Source: an uncultured Clostridia bacterium (lineage in GTDB: Bacteria; Bacillota; Clostridia; Christensenellales; Aristaeellaceae). From it: a stretch of DNA of 17,758 bases. The position numbers and the translations under genes were made by a program. Below are positions 6,472 through 12,621 of the stretch, in pieces; the stretch's first letter is position 1; every line of letters starts with the position of its first letter. Location: assembly GCA_934630975.1 (NCBI GenBank), contig CAKTXH010000043.1, forward strand, positions 1 through 17,758. The letters run 5' to 3'. Under the pieces are notes generated by a model. It was not told the DNA's origin, ran no database searches, and worked only from the letters and a program-made list of their open reading frames with translations.

Positions 6472-6599
6472 GGCTCCGCCTCAAACTCCGGCAGGAACCT
6501 GAGGTTCCTGCACCTCCCGCCTACCGCTTCGCGGTATACCGCGAAGCGAGGATGGGGTTTGGGGTCTTAGACCCCAAGCGGGTTTGGGCGGCAGCCCAA
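6470..6599. repeat. Cluster of five hairpins; copy 1 of a dispersed palindromic repeat
   Basis: The 130 bp after citXG is almost wholly self-complementary. In order: GAGGC-tcc-GCCTC (6470-6482, overlapping the citXG stop); GCAGGAACC-tga-GGTTCCTGC (6491-6511); a perfect 24-bp palindrome at 6525-6548 (CGCTTCGCGGTA followed by its reverse complement); TTGGGGTC-tta-GACCCCAA (6559-6577); TTGGGC-ggca-GCCCAA (6584-6599). None is followed by a T-run, so these are not standard terminators. The first two units recur, inverted, at 10858-10902 with the shared core CCGCCTCAAACTCCGGCAGG. It lies between convergent genes (citXG and lysR) and holds no credible ORF. Confidence 0.85.
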
Positions 6600-6615
6600 C
6601 GTCATCCCCCCAACG

Positions 6616-7500
6616 TCACCCCAAAACCATCGTTTCCAGCGCCTTCGCGGCGATGCTCAAAGCCTGACCGCTGCGGCGGGCCATTAAAAGCTGGCGCGGC
6701 GGGATGGTTTCCGCAAGCGTCAGCCGCCCGATTTCGCCCTTTTGCAGCGCGGGCGCGGCGAAAGCCTCCGGCAGAAACGCCACGCCGAGATCGTGCCGCA
6801 CGAGCGGGAGAATCTGGTCGGACGTGGCGACCTCGATATCCGGCGAAAACGCAACGCCGTTTTCGGTGAACAGATTATACGCAAAGGCGTAGCTCGCCGT
6901 TTCGCGTCCAAGGCTGATGAACGGATAGGCCGAAAGATCGGTAAGCGTCAGCTTTTGACCGCATAGATGCATCAGCGAAGGGCCGCAGACGGGCACCTCC
7001 TCAAACTGCCCGAGCGGCTCGACATGCAGGCCGCCCGTATCCTCCGCAGGCGAGGTGATCACCGCGACGTCCACCAGACCGCTTCGAAGCGCGGCGAGTG
7101 CCTGCGGCGTGGAATGGTTGGAAATGCGCAGGCGGATGCCCGGATAGGCGCGATGAAACGCGCTCAGCACGGGCAGAAGGAAGCCGTGCAGCGCTGTCTC
7201 GCTCGCGCCGATGGAAACCACGCCGCTTTGCAGGCTGCGGTCGCTGGCCAGCTCCTCCTCGCCCGCCTGAATCTGCTCGCAGGCGACGGAAACGCGCGCG
7301 AACAGCTTTTCGCCCTCCGGCGTGAGCGCCACGCCGCGGTTGCTGCGCACAAAGAGCGTGCAGCCCAGCGCGGATTCCAGATTGCGGATCGTCCGGGTGA
7401 GGTTGGGCTGGCTGGAAAGCAGCGCCCCGGCGGCTTTGGTGAAGCTGCCGAGCCGCGCGACGGTGTAAAAGACGCGGTACGCGTCATAGCTGACGATCAT
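6616..7500 (-). CDS. LysR-family transcriptional regulator
   Basis: A 294-residue LysR-type regulator of normal length. Residues 1-64 are the winged helix-turn-helix: 'SYDAYRVFYTVARLGSFTKAA' then 'SSQPNLTRTIRNLESALGCTLF' and 'RGVALTPEGE'. Residues about 90-290 are the periplasmic-binding-protein-like effector domain, with 'SIGASETALHGFLLPVLSAFHRAYPGI' opening the first lobe. GGAGG lies 6 nt before the ATG. Members bind near their own promoter and control the divergent gene in response to a small molecule. Here the divergent unit is the kinase-like gene plus MATE transporter, so this is its probable regulator. It ends convergently with citXG, and a role in citrate control cannot be excluded. 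The effector is unknown. Confidence 0.92.
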   Translation of the reverse strand: MIVSYDAYRVFYTVARLGSFTKAAGALLSSQPNLTRTIRNLESALGCTLFVRSNRGVALTPEGEKLFARVSVACEQIQAGEEELASDRSLQSGVVSIGASETALHGFLLPVLSAFHRAYPGIRLRISNHSTPQALAALRSGLVDVAVITSPAEDTGGLHVEPLGQFEEVPVCGPSLMHLCGQKLTLTDLSAYPFISLGRETASYAFAYNLFTENGVAFSPDIEVATSDQILPLVRHDLGVAFLPEAFAAPALQKGEIGRLTLAETIPPRQLLMARRSGQALSIAAKALETMVLG

Positions 7501-7626
7501 GGGATGCCTCCATGCGTTTTTGATATGGAATGAATATCATTTATATATTTTTCATATCGACGTATTTGTAGTATAGTCGGAGCGTTGAACGTTGTCAAGC
7601 CTTGCGTTCGGACGGGAGGAATCGGT
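7501..7626. promoter_or_regulatory. Divergent control region between lysR and the kinase-like/MATE operon
   Basis: This 126-bp gap is markedly AT-rich for the window. It contains GATAT-N7-ATATC (7522-7538), a T-N11-A-like inverted repeat of the kind LysR proteins bind, with further ATAT/CAT motifs to 7558. A plus-strand promoter candidate is TTTTCA (7549-7554), 17 nt, TATAGT (7572-7577). LysR binding here would allow both autoregulation and control of the plus-strand operon. The operator call is inference. Confidence 0.5.
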
Positions 7627-8250
7627 ATGAACGATATGGTGATTTGCATTGGCAGGCAATACGGAAGCGGCGGACGCGAGGTCGGCGAAAAGCTGGCGGC
7701 GCGGCTGGGTGTGACCTGTTACGATAAGCTGCTGCTCAAGCAGGCGGCCAAAGAGGGCGGCGTTTCGCTCGGCGAGGTCGAGCGGCAGGATGAAAAGCCT
7801 GTCAGCGCGGGCGCGTTCCTCTCGGGCAACGTGTTCGCGGACAGCGCGAGCATGGGCGGCGCGTTTTATTCCCAGAGCCAGCTCGTCTACGACGCGGAAA
7901 AGAAGGCCATTCTGGATGCGGCAGACAGGGGCGGCTGCGTGATCATCGGCCGCTGCGCGTCGTCGATTCTGCGGGAGCGCGAAAATGTGCTCTCCGTGTT
8001 CATCTACGCGGATGAAGCGGATCGCGTGTCGCGCATTGCCAAACGCAACGGGCTTGACGAGCGCGAGGCCCGCGCGCGGATGCGCAAGATGGATCGGATG
8101 CGCAGGCGCTACTTCGACTTTTACGCCGATACGCAGTGGGGCGACCCGGAAAGCTACGACGTGATGCTCTCCAGCAGCTATTACGGCGTGGATGGATGCG
8201 TCGAGATGATCTGTAAAAGCCTGCAAATGAAGGGGAACAGCCATGAATAA
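7627..8250 (+). CDS. Cytidylate-kinase-like family protein
   Basis: A 207-residue P-loop protein of the cytidylate-kinase-like family (PF13189-type), distinct from the true Cmk at 14841. The N-terminus 'VICIGRQYGSGGREVGEKLA' (5-24) is the family's altered phosphate-binding loop. 'GGCVIIGRCASSIL' (about 101-114) and 'RRRYFDFYADTQWG' near 160 are typical. GGGAGGA lies 6 nt upstream of ATG 7627, preferred over an in-frame upstream start at 7585. Its last 8 nt overlap the MATE gene (ATGAATAA), which indicates translational coupling. The substrate of this family is not established; the neighbouring transporter hints at a phosphorylation step linked to export or signalling, but that is a guess. A second, canonical cmk in the same window argues against a housekeeping CMP kinase role. 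Confidence 0.85.
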   Translation: MNDMVICIGRQYGSGGREVGEKLAARLGVTCYDKLLLKQAAKEGGVSLGEVERQDEKPVSAGAFLSGNVFADSASMGGAFYSQSQLVYDAEKKAILDAADRGGCVIIGRCASSILRERENVLSVFIYADEADRVSRIAKRNGLDEREARARMRKMDRMRRRYFDFYADTQWGDPESYDVMLSSSYYGVDGCVEMICKSLQMKGNSHE

Positions 8251-9574
8251 GGATTTGACGGTCGGCGATCCGGCCAAGGTGCTTTGGAAATTCTGCCTGC
8301 CGCTTTTCGGCAGCATCATCTTTCAGCAGCTCTACAACATCGCGGACAGCTTCGTCGCGGGCAAGTTCATCGGCGAAAACGCGCTGGCCGCCGTCGGCAA
8401 CAGCTACGAGATCACGCTGATCTTCATCGCGTTCGCCTTCGGCTGCAACATCGGCTGCTCGGTCATCGTCTCTCAGCTCTTCGGCGCGAAGAAGCTGGGC
8501 GAAATGAAAACGGCGGTCTATACGACGTTTATCTCGAGCGCGGTCGTCTGCGCGGCGCTGATGCTTGCGGGCACGCTGGGCTGCGACGGCCTGCTGCGGC
8601 TCATCAACACGCCGGAAAACGTGTTTGCGGATTCCAAGCTCTATCTGGATATCTACATCATGGGTCTGCCGTTCGTGTTCTTTTACAACGTGGCGACGGG
8701 CATTTTTTCCGCGCTGGGCGATTCCAAAACGCCGTTTATCTTCCTGGCCGCGTCCTCGACGAGCAACATCTTCATGGATATCCTGTTCGTCACCGCGTTC
8801 AAGATGGGCGTTGCGGGTGTGGCGTGGGCGACGTTCCTCTGCCAGGGCGTGAGCTGCGTGCTGGCGGTGCTCTTTGTGCTGCGCCGCCTGCGGGGCGTGG
8901 AGACGGACGAAAAGAGCGCGCTGTTCTCCTTCCCGCTGTTCTGCCGCATTGCGGTGATTGCCGTGCCGAGCATCTTGCAGCAGAGCTTCATCTCCGTCGG
9001 CAACATCGTTATTCAGGGCGTGATCAATTCGTTCGGCTCGAGCGTGATGGCGGGCTACTCCGCCTCCGTCAAGCTCAACAACCTCGTGATCACCTCGCTG
9101 ACGACGCTGGGCAACGGCATATCCAACTTCACGGCGCAGAACATCGGCGCGGGCAAGATGGAGCGCGTGCGCAGTGGCTTCAAGGCCGGGCTGAAACTCG
9201 TGTGGATGCTCTGCTTGCCGATTGTCGCGCTGTATCTGCTCGGCGGGCGCATGCTGGTGAATATCTTCATGAACGAGCCGAGCGAAGCCGCGATGGCCTC
9301 CGGCGTGCAATTCCTGCGGATCGTATCGCCGTTCTACTTCGTGGTCTCCTGCAAGCTGGTCTCCGACGGCGTTCTGCGCGGCGCGGGGCTGATGAAGGAA
9401 TTCATGGCCGCGACGTTCACGGATCTGATTCTGCGCGTCGGGCTGGCCATCGTGCTCTCCAAGGCGCTGGGCGTGATCGGCGTGTGGTGCGCATGGCCGA
9501 TCGGCTGGAGCATCGCGATGGTGCTGTCCGTGATCTTCTACCGGCGCGGGCCGTGGGAAAAGCAGAAGGCTTAA
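8243..9574 (+). CDS. MATE-family efflux transporter
   Basis: A 443-residue integral membrane protein with about twelve hydrophobic helices and the two-fold repeat of MATE (NorM/DinF-type) transporters. These export drugs or metabolites using a Na+ or H+ gradient. Family features include 'LPLFGSIIFQQLYNIADSFVAGKFIG' in helix 1 and the loop after it, 'ALAAVGNSYEI', 'GDSKTPFIFLAASSTSNIFMDILFV' in the middle of the first half, and the matching 'GYSASVKLNNLV...GNGISNFTAQNIGAGK' in the second half. The start overlaps the upstream kinase-like gene by 8 nt, so the two are made together. A strong terminator follows at 9587. The substrate is unknown; probable control by the divergent LysR suggests induction by a specific compound. 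Confidence 0.93.
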   Translation: MNKDLTVGDPAKVLWKFCLPLFGSIIFQQLYNIADSFVAGKFIGENALAAVGNSYEITLIFIAFAFGCNIGCSVIVSQLFGAKKLGEMKTAVYTTFISSAVVCAALMLAGTLGCDGLLRLINTPENVFADSKLYLDIYIMGLPFVFFYNVATGIFSALGDSKTPFIFLAASSTSNIFMDILFVTAFKMGVAGVAWATFLCQGVSCVLAVLFVLRRLRGVETDEKSALFSFPLFCRIAVIAVPSILQQSFISVGNIVIQGVINSFGSSVMAGYSASVKLNNLVITSLTTLGNGISNFTAQNIGAGKMERVRSGFKAGLKLVWMLCLPIVALYLLGGRMLVNIFMNEPSEAAMASGVQFLRIVSPFYFVVSCKLVSDGVLRGAGLMKEFMAATFTDLILRVGLAIVLSKALGVIGVWCAWPIGWSIAMVLSVIFYRRGPWEKQKA

Positions 9575-9586
9575 AGCAATGTTTGG

Positions 9587-9614
9587 GCGCTCTCCTTCGG
9601 GAGGGCGTTTTTTT
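9587..9614 (+). terminator. Intrinsic terminator after the MATE gene
   Basis: GCGCTCTCC-ttcg-GGAGGGCG hairpin with a UUCG tetraloop, followed by TTTTTTT. It ends the kinase-like/MATE operon 13 nt after the stop. Confidence 0.85.
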
Positions 9615-9639
9615 GATGGGTAAAATCGGCCGCGTCATG

Positions 9640-9648
9640 TGATATAAT
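9640..9648 (+). promoter_or_regulatory. Rubrerythrin extended -10 promoter
   Basis: TGA-TATAAT is a perfect extended -10, about 58 nt upstream of the rubrerythrin ATG. No convincing -35 is seen. Confidence 0.55.
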
Positions 9649-9705
9649 AAAGCCATATCGGCGCGTCAAGCCGAAAGAGAACGAAAAAACAGGGAGGAAA
9701 ACAAC

Positions 9706-10239
9706 ATGGAGCTCAAAGGCAGCAAGACCGAAAAGAACCTGATGACCGCGTTTGCGGGCGAGTCTCAGGCGCGCAACAAGTATACCTATTTCGCTTCCGT
9801 CGCGAAGAAGGAAGGCTATGAGCAGATTGCCGCCATCTTCCTCAAGACCGCCGACAACGAGAAGGAACACGCGAAGATGTGGTTCAAGGCGCTGGGCGAA
9901 TTGGGCAGCACCGCGCAGAACCTCGCCGCGGCGGCGGAGGGCGAAAACTACGAGTGGACGGACATGTACGCGCAGTTTGCCCGCGAAGCCGAGGAAGAGG
10001 GCTTCAAGGCGCTGGCGGCGAAATTCCGCATGGTCGGCGAGATCGAGAAGCACCACGAGGAGCGTTACCGCGCGCTGCTCAAGAACCTTGAAATGCAGCA
10101 GGTGTTTGAAAAGGGCGAAAAGACCATGTGGGAGTGCCGCAACTGCGGTCACCTCGTCATGGGCAAGAAAGCGCCGGAGGTCTGCCCGGTCTGCGCCCAT
10201 CCGCAGAGCTATTTCGAGGTTCGCGCGGAGAATTACTAA
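9706..10239 (+). CDS. rbr: Rubrerythrin
   Basis: A 177-residue cytosolic peroxide-reducing protein of anaerobes. It has a diiron four-helix bundle (residues 1-135) and a C-terminal rubredoxin-like domain. Diiron ligands are visible: Glu19 in AGESQAR, Glu52/His55 in DNEKEHAK, Glu94 to Glu98 in the EAEEEGF helix, and Glu114/His117 in EIEKHH. The rubredoxin iron site has Cys144-x2-Cys147 and Cys160-x2-Cys163. Electrons pass from a reductase through the rubredoxin site to the diiron centre, reducing H2O2 to water. The family is typically around 180-195 residues, so this is slightly compact. GGAGG lies 8 nt upstream. It has its own promoter and is followed after 6 nt by a small membrane-protein gene. 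Confidence 0.96.
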   Translation: MELKGSKTEKNLMTAFAGESQARNKYTYFASVAKKEGYEQIAAIFLKTADNEKEHAKMWFKALGELGSTAQNLAAAAEGENYEWTDMYAQFAREAEEEGFKALAAKFRMVGEIEKHHEERYRALLKNLEMQQVFEKGEKTMWECRNCGHLVMGKKAPEVCPVCAHPQSYFEVRAENY

Positions 10240-10245
10240 GCGGCG

Positions 10246-10731
10246 ATGCGGATTCGCTGGAAGCCCCGAACGCGCGGGCAGGAAATTGCGCTGGCGGCCG
10301 TGTTCCTCATCGTCGGGCTGATTTTTACGCTCGGCGAGGCGTATTGGTACGCGCCGATTGAACGTGAAAACGCGCTGACGATAGAGGCGGTCTATCAGCG
10401 CGCGGACGTGCATCGGCGCAGAAACCGGGATCACCATATCGAAGTGATTTTGGCGGAGGATATGTCGCTGGATATTCCGTCGTGGATCGCCGACCAAACG
10501 GTTGAAACGCGGCTGGAACGGCTGGAGGCGGGTACGCCCGTCCGGCTGCTGGCGCATCCGAATTCGGATATTATTCTGGAAATGACCGCGCCGACGGAAA
10601 CGATTCTGGATTTTGAAACGTCGCGGAAGCGGCTTGCGGGGCAGCGCCGCGGCATGATGGCGCTGGGCGTTATGATGCTTTGCGGTGCGCTGGCTCTGCT
10701 GCTGAAACGCAGAAGGCCTGCGCGCCGTTGA
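10246..10731 (+). CDS. Small membrane protein of unknown function (two helices)
   Basis: A 161-residue protein I do not recognise. A basic N-terminus (MRIRWKPRTRGQ) is followed by a membrane helix at about 14-33, an outside-facing or soluble region (34-130) with beta-like strands, a second helix at about 137-153 and a basic tail. The middle ('LTIEAVYQRADVHRRRNRD...HIEVILAEDMSLDI...LEAGTPVRLLAHP') resembles the compact beta domain seen between two helices in DUF3592-like proteins, but the match is too loose to name. It starts 6 nt after the rubrerythrin stop with no good ribosome binding site of its own, so it is probably translated by coupling from the rubrerythrin message. Confidence 0.65.
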   Translation: MRIRWKPRTRGQEIALAAVFLIVGLIFTLGEAYWYAPIERENALTIEAVYQRADVHRRRNRDHHIEVILAEDMSLDIPSWIADQTVETRLERLEAGTPVRLLAHPNSDIILEMTAPTETILDFETSRKRLAGQRRGMMALGVMMLCGALALLLKRRRPARR

Positions 10732-10744
10732 ACGCATCCTGCGT

Positions 10745-10773
10745 AAAAAAATCGGACTGCGAAAGCAGTCCGA
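10745..10773 (-). terminator. Intrinsic terminator of the nth-membrane protein transcript
   Basis: On the minus strand a perfect 9-bp stem (TCGGACTGC / GCAGTCCGA, loop TTTC) is followed by TTTTTTT. On the plus strand the same hairpin has a GAAA loop but no T-run after it, so it acts in the minus direction only. Confidence 0.8.
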
Positions 10774-10828
10774 ACAGACTTTAGACAAAAAGCTATTCAA
10801 GCAAACTTTGCTTATATCAACAAGTTGA

Positions 10829-10850
10829 TCGAACTGCGAAAGCAGTCCGA
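10829..10850. repeat. Second copy of the GAAA-loop terminator hairpin
   Basis: TCGAACTGC-gaaa-GCAGTCCGA repeats the hairpin at 10752-10773 with one base changed, leaving an A-C mismatch in the stem. Neither side has a T-run, so it is not a terminator. Between the copies lies ATCAAC-aa-GTTGAT (10816-10829). The gap 10732-10869 holds no gene. Confidence 0.75.
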
Positions 10851-10857
10851 AGCAGAA

Positions 10858-10902
10858 GGTGCAGGGAAATTAGTTCCCTGCCGGAGTTTGAGGCGGGGCC
10901 TC
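10858..10902 (-). repeat. Copy 2 of the dispersed palindromic repeat
   Basis: Read on the minus strand: GAGGC-ccc-GCCTC, AAACTCC, then GCAGGGAA-N5-TTCCCTGC. This is the same order and spacing as the first two units after citXG at 6470-6511, with an identical 20-bp core (10877-10896). The second stem differs in sequence from copy 1 but is again fully paired. The repeat overlaps the 3' end of the membrane-protein gene at 10870. Confidence 0.85.
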
Positions 10903-11718
10903 AACGTTTCCTAAAGCCCCAACACTCCCCGTCTTTAAGTATGCCTCAATACAATCGCATAGATCGGCGAGCAGCTCGGGCATGTCCAGCGGCTCGTCTT
11001 TCTTTTCGCCTTCGGGAATGGGCGAGGTGATCCATTCGGGAAAAACGTTCGCGCTCAGGTGCAGATCGTGCTTGCTGCGGCTCTGATAGAGATACATGTA
11101 CTCGTTCCGCGCGTTCGGCCCCCAGATGATCACATCGCCGGAGATCGTCTTGATCTGCCCCATGAAGGGCTTGCCCAGCGGCGTGTCCACCTCCGCGAAG
11201 GCTTTGTAGATCGCTTCGAGGGTCACGCCTTCGGGACAGGCGAGCATCTTTTGATCCGGGCTGTTGCGGTTGAGGCTCTGCGGCGAGGCGGCTATGCACA
11301 ACGCCAGACCGCCGATGAGCAGCAGCGTGCCGAGGATAATCGAATCCCGAACGATCAGCCACAGCCCCAGCGCCGCCAGCGCAAGCCCGCCGACGCGGAA
11401 CAGGAAGAACCGCGCTTTGCCGCGCCCATCCAGCGAGCCGATTTCCTCCAACTCGTCCTGCATCCACCAGACGGCGCGCTCGGCCAGCGTCGGCGTTTCC
11501 TCCGGCGCCGTGCCATCCTTGAAGAAACGAATGACGTCGCGGATGCAGGCGTAAATCCACCAGACCAGCAGGATGAACGCCAGAGGCATCGCCAGCCAGA
11601 TGCAGATGGTCGCAATCAGGCCGTCGCCCGTTCGGTCGGTGATGTGCAGCGTCAGCAGAAAGAACAAAATCGCATAGAGCGGAAAGCGGAACCGCTTGAG
11701 ACAAACCTTGCCCAACAT
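10870..11718 (-). CDS. Four-helix membrane protein of unknown function
   Basis: A 282-residue protein I do not recognise. Four hydrophobic helices are predicted at about 12-29, 35-60, 105-123 and 124-142. The first two are followed by a charged cytoplasmic-type loop ('FFKDGTAPEETPTLAERAVWWMQDELEEIG'), and the C-terminal 140 residues are soluble with alternating beta and alpha stretches ('KTISGDVIIWGPNARNEYMYLYQ'). ATG 11718 has AGGGGGGA about 6 nt upstream; the longer open frame upstream runs into nth and is not used. It lies 67 bp downstream of nth on the same strand and shares its terminator. The last residues (VEAPPQTPAGN) and the stop are encoded by the dispersed repeat, so the original C-terminus may have been replaced. 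Confidence 0.7.
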   Translation of the reverse strand: MLGKVCLKRFRFPLYAILFFLLTLHITDRTGDGLIATICIWLAMPLAFILLVWWIYACIRDVIRFFKDGTAPEETPTLAERAVWWMQDELEEIGSLDGRGKARFFLFRVGGLALAALGLWLIVRDSIILGTLLLIGGLALCIAASPQSLNRNSPDQKMLACPEGVTLEAIYKAFAEVDTPLGKPFMGQIKTISGDVIIWGPNARNEYMYLYQSRSKHDLHLSANVFPEWITSPIPEGEKKDEPLDMPELLADLCDCIEAYLKTGSVGALGNVEAPPQTPAGN

Positions 11719-11785
11719 CAAAAATCCCCCCTGAAAGGAAATGACTGTTTTTTCGATTCGACGGCGCGCGGCGGCCCCAGCCCGT

Positions 11786-12433
11786 TTATTTTTTGCCTTT
11801 GGGGTTGCCGTTCGCGTAATCGCACCACGCACGCAGGGTGCAGGTTTCGCACGCAGGCTTGCGGGCGGCGCAGACCCGGCGGCCGTGATAAATGAGCCAA
11901 TGGTGCGCGCGGCTCCACTGATCTTTGGGAATGTTCTGCATGAGCTGACGCTCGGTTTTGAGCACATCCGGCGCATCCGCCAGCCCCAGCCGGTTGGTGA
12001 CGCGGAAAACGTGCGTATCGACGGCGATTGCGTCTTCGCCAAAAGCGCAGCTCATGACGACGTTCGCCGTCTTGCGCCCCACGCCGGGCAGGGATTCCAG
12101 TGCGTCGTGATCCGCGGGCACTTCGCCGCCGAAACGTTCAACCAGCTCCCGCGCCATCAGCACCAGATTTTTAGCCTTGTTGTGAAACAGGCCGCAGGTT
12201 TTGATATACGGTTCGATTTCCTCCGGCTCGGCTTTGGCCAGCGCCGCCGCGTCGGGATAAGCGGCGAAGAGCGCGGGCGTGACCATGTTCACCTTGACGT
12301 CCGTGCACTGAGCGGAAAGGATCACGGCGACGAGCAGCTGAAACGGATTGGCAAAGTGCAGCGCGGGTTTGGCTTCCGGGTAGAGCCGCGCCAGCTCGGC
12401 AAGGATCAGGCGGTTTTGTTCTTCTCTTTCCAT
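11786..12433 (-). CDS. nth: Endonuclease III (base-excision DNA glycosylase/AP lyase)
   Basis: Removes oxidised pyrimidines from DNA and nicks the abasic site. The protein is 215 residues, close to the 211 of E. coli Nth. The helix-hairpin-helix 'LPGVGRKTANVV' (115-126) contains the catalytic Lys121, and 'VDTHVFRV' supplies Asp139; E. coli uses Lys120 and Asp138. A C-terminal 4Fe-4S site has the family spacing C-x6-C-x2-C-x5-C at 188, 195, 198 and 204. I chose ATG 12433 because AGGA lies 8 nt upstream and the length to the core fits the family. An in-frame ATG at 12448 has no ribosome binding site, though it overlaps the stop of a short upstream ORF. It is the first gene of a two-gene transcript. 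Confidence 0.95.
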   Translation of the reverse strand: MEREEQNRLILAELARLYPEAKPALHFANPFQLLVAVILSAQCTDVKVNMVTPALFAAYPDAAALAKAEPEEIEPYIKTCGLFHNKAKNLVLMARELVERFGGEVPADHDALESLPGVGRKTANVVMSCAFGEDAIAVDTHVFRVTNRLGLADAPDVLKTERQLMQNIPKDQWSRAHHWLIYHGRRVCAARKPACETCTLRAWCDYANGNPKGKK

Positions 12434-12444
12434 GACGGTGTTCC

Positions 12445-12543
12445 TCATAAAGTAAACCGCCGGTCAGCTTCCCTTCTGATCGGCGGCTCAATGCTTTGAA
12501 TTAAAACTCTAAGCGGGAGAACCGACTCGAAACGGCTCCTCAT
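12445..12543 (-). CDS. Possible near-leaderless upstream ORF of nth (32 codons)
   Basis: ATG at 12543 opens 32 codons (MRSRFESVLPLRVLIQ..., arginine-rich) ending in TGA at 12445-12447. That stop overlaps the in-frame nth ATG at 12448 as ATGA. The ATG is only a few bases after the expected transcription start, so the message would be near-leaderless. The ORF spans the leader hairpin at 12457-12486. No homology is recognised, and in GC-rich DNA a 32-codon ORF can occur by chance. Confidence 0.2.
   Translation of the reverse strand: MRSRFESVLPLRVLIQSIEPPIRREADRRFTL
12457..12486 (-). promoter_or_regulatory. Hairpin in the nth leader (possible attenuator)
   Basis: On the minus strand CCGCCGATCAG - 8-nt loop - CTGACCGGCGG, 11 bp with one mismatch, followed by TTTACTTT. 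It lies inside the transcript from the 12552-12580 promoter, just before nth. A stable stem plus T-rich tail resembles a weak terminator that could tune nth expression. No competing antiterminator was found. Confidence 0.45.
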
Positions 12544-12551
12544 CTGCTCAT

Positions 12552-12580
12552 ATTATAGCTTAAAGTCGGCTCTGCGTCAA
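12552..12580 (-). promoter_or_regulatory. nth promoter
   Basis: On the minus strand TTGACG (12575-12580), 17 nt, TATAAT (12552-12557). This is near-consensus, about 120 nt upstream of nth. Confidence 0.8.
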
Positions 12581-12596
12581 GGCGCGGAGCCGTTTT
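12567..12596. terminator. Hairpin overlapping the nth promoter (possible terminator)
   Basis: CGGCTCTGCG-tcaagg-CGCGGAGCCG is a 10-bp stem with one G-T pair. On the plus strand TTTTC follows, but no plus-strand gene reads into it. On the minus strand it follows the DUF3343 gene with only a weak tail (ACTTTAA). It may stop DUF3343 transcription or simply be a DNA structure at the promoter. Confidence 0.35.
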
Positions 12597-12621
12597 CAAT
12601 TCATCCCCAATCGCGCAAAAT

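Noticed and set aside
6470..6599. CRISPR-like array
   Set aside because: The units are different hairpins, not a constant repeat with unique spacers.
6468..6869. 133-codon plus-strand ORF after citXG
   Set aside because: It is made of the palindrome cluster plus the antisense of lysR; no ribosome binding site or homology.
8000..9310. 436-residue open frame antisense to the kinase-like and MATE genes
   Set aside because: Charged, His/Arg/Glu-rich translation spanning two real genes; no ribosome binding site or domain.
9571..10800. 409-residue open frame antisense to rubrerythrin and the small membrane protein gene
   Set aside because: Mirror-frame composition; rubrerythrin metal ligands on the plus strand are unambiguous.
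12529..12597. Phase-variable invertible promoter
   Set aside because: Repeats are short (10 bp), the segment is only 46 bp, and no recombinase is nearby; kept only as a low-interest note.
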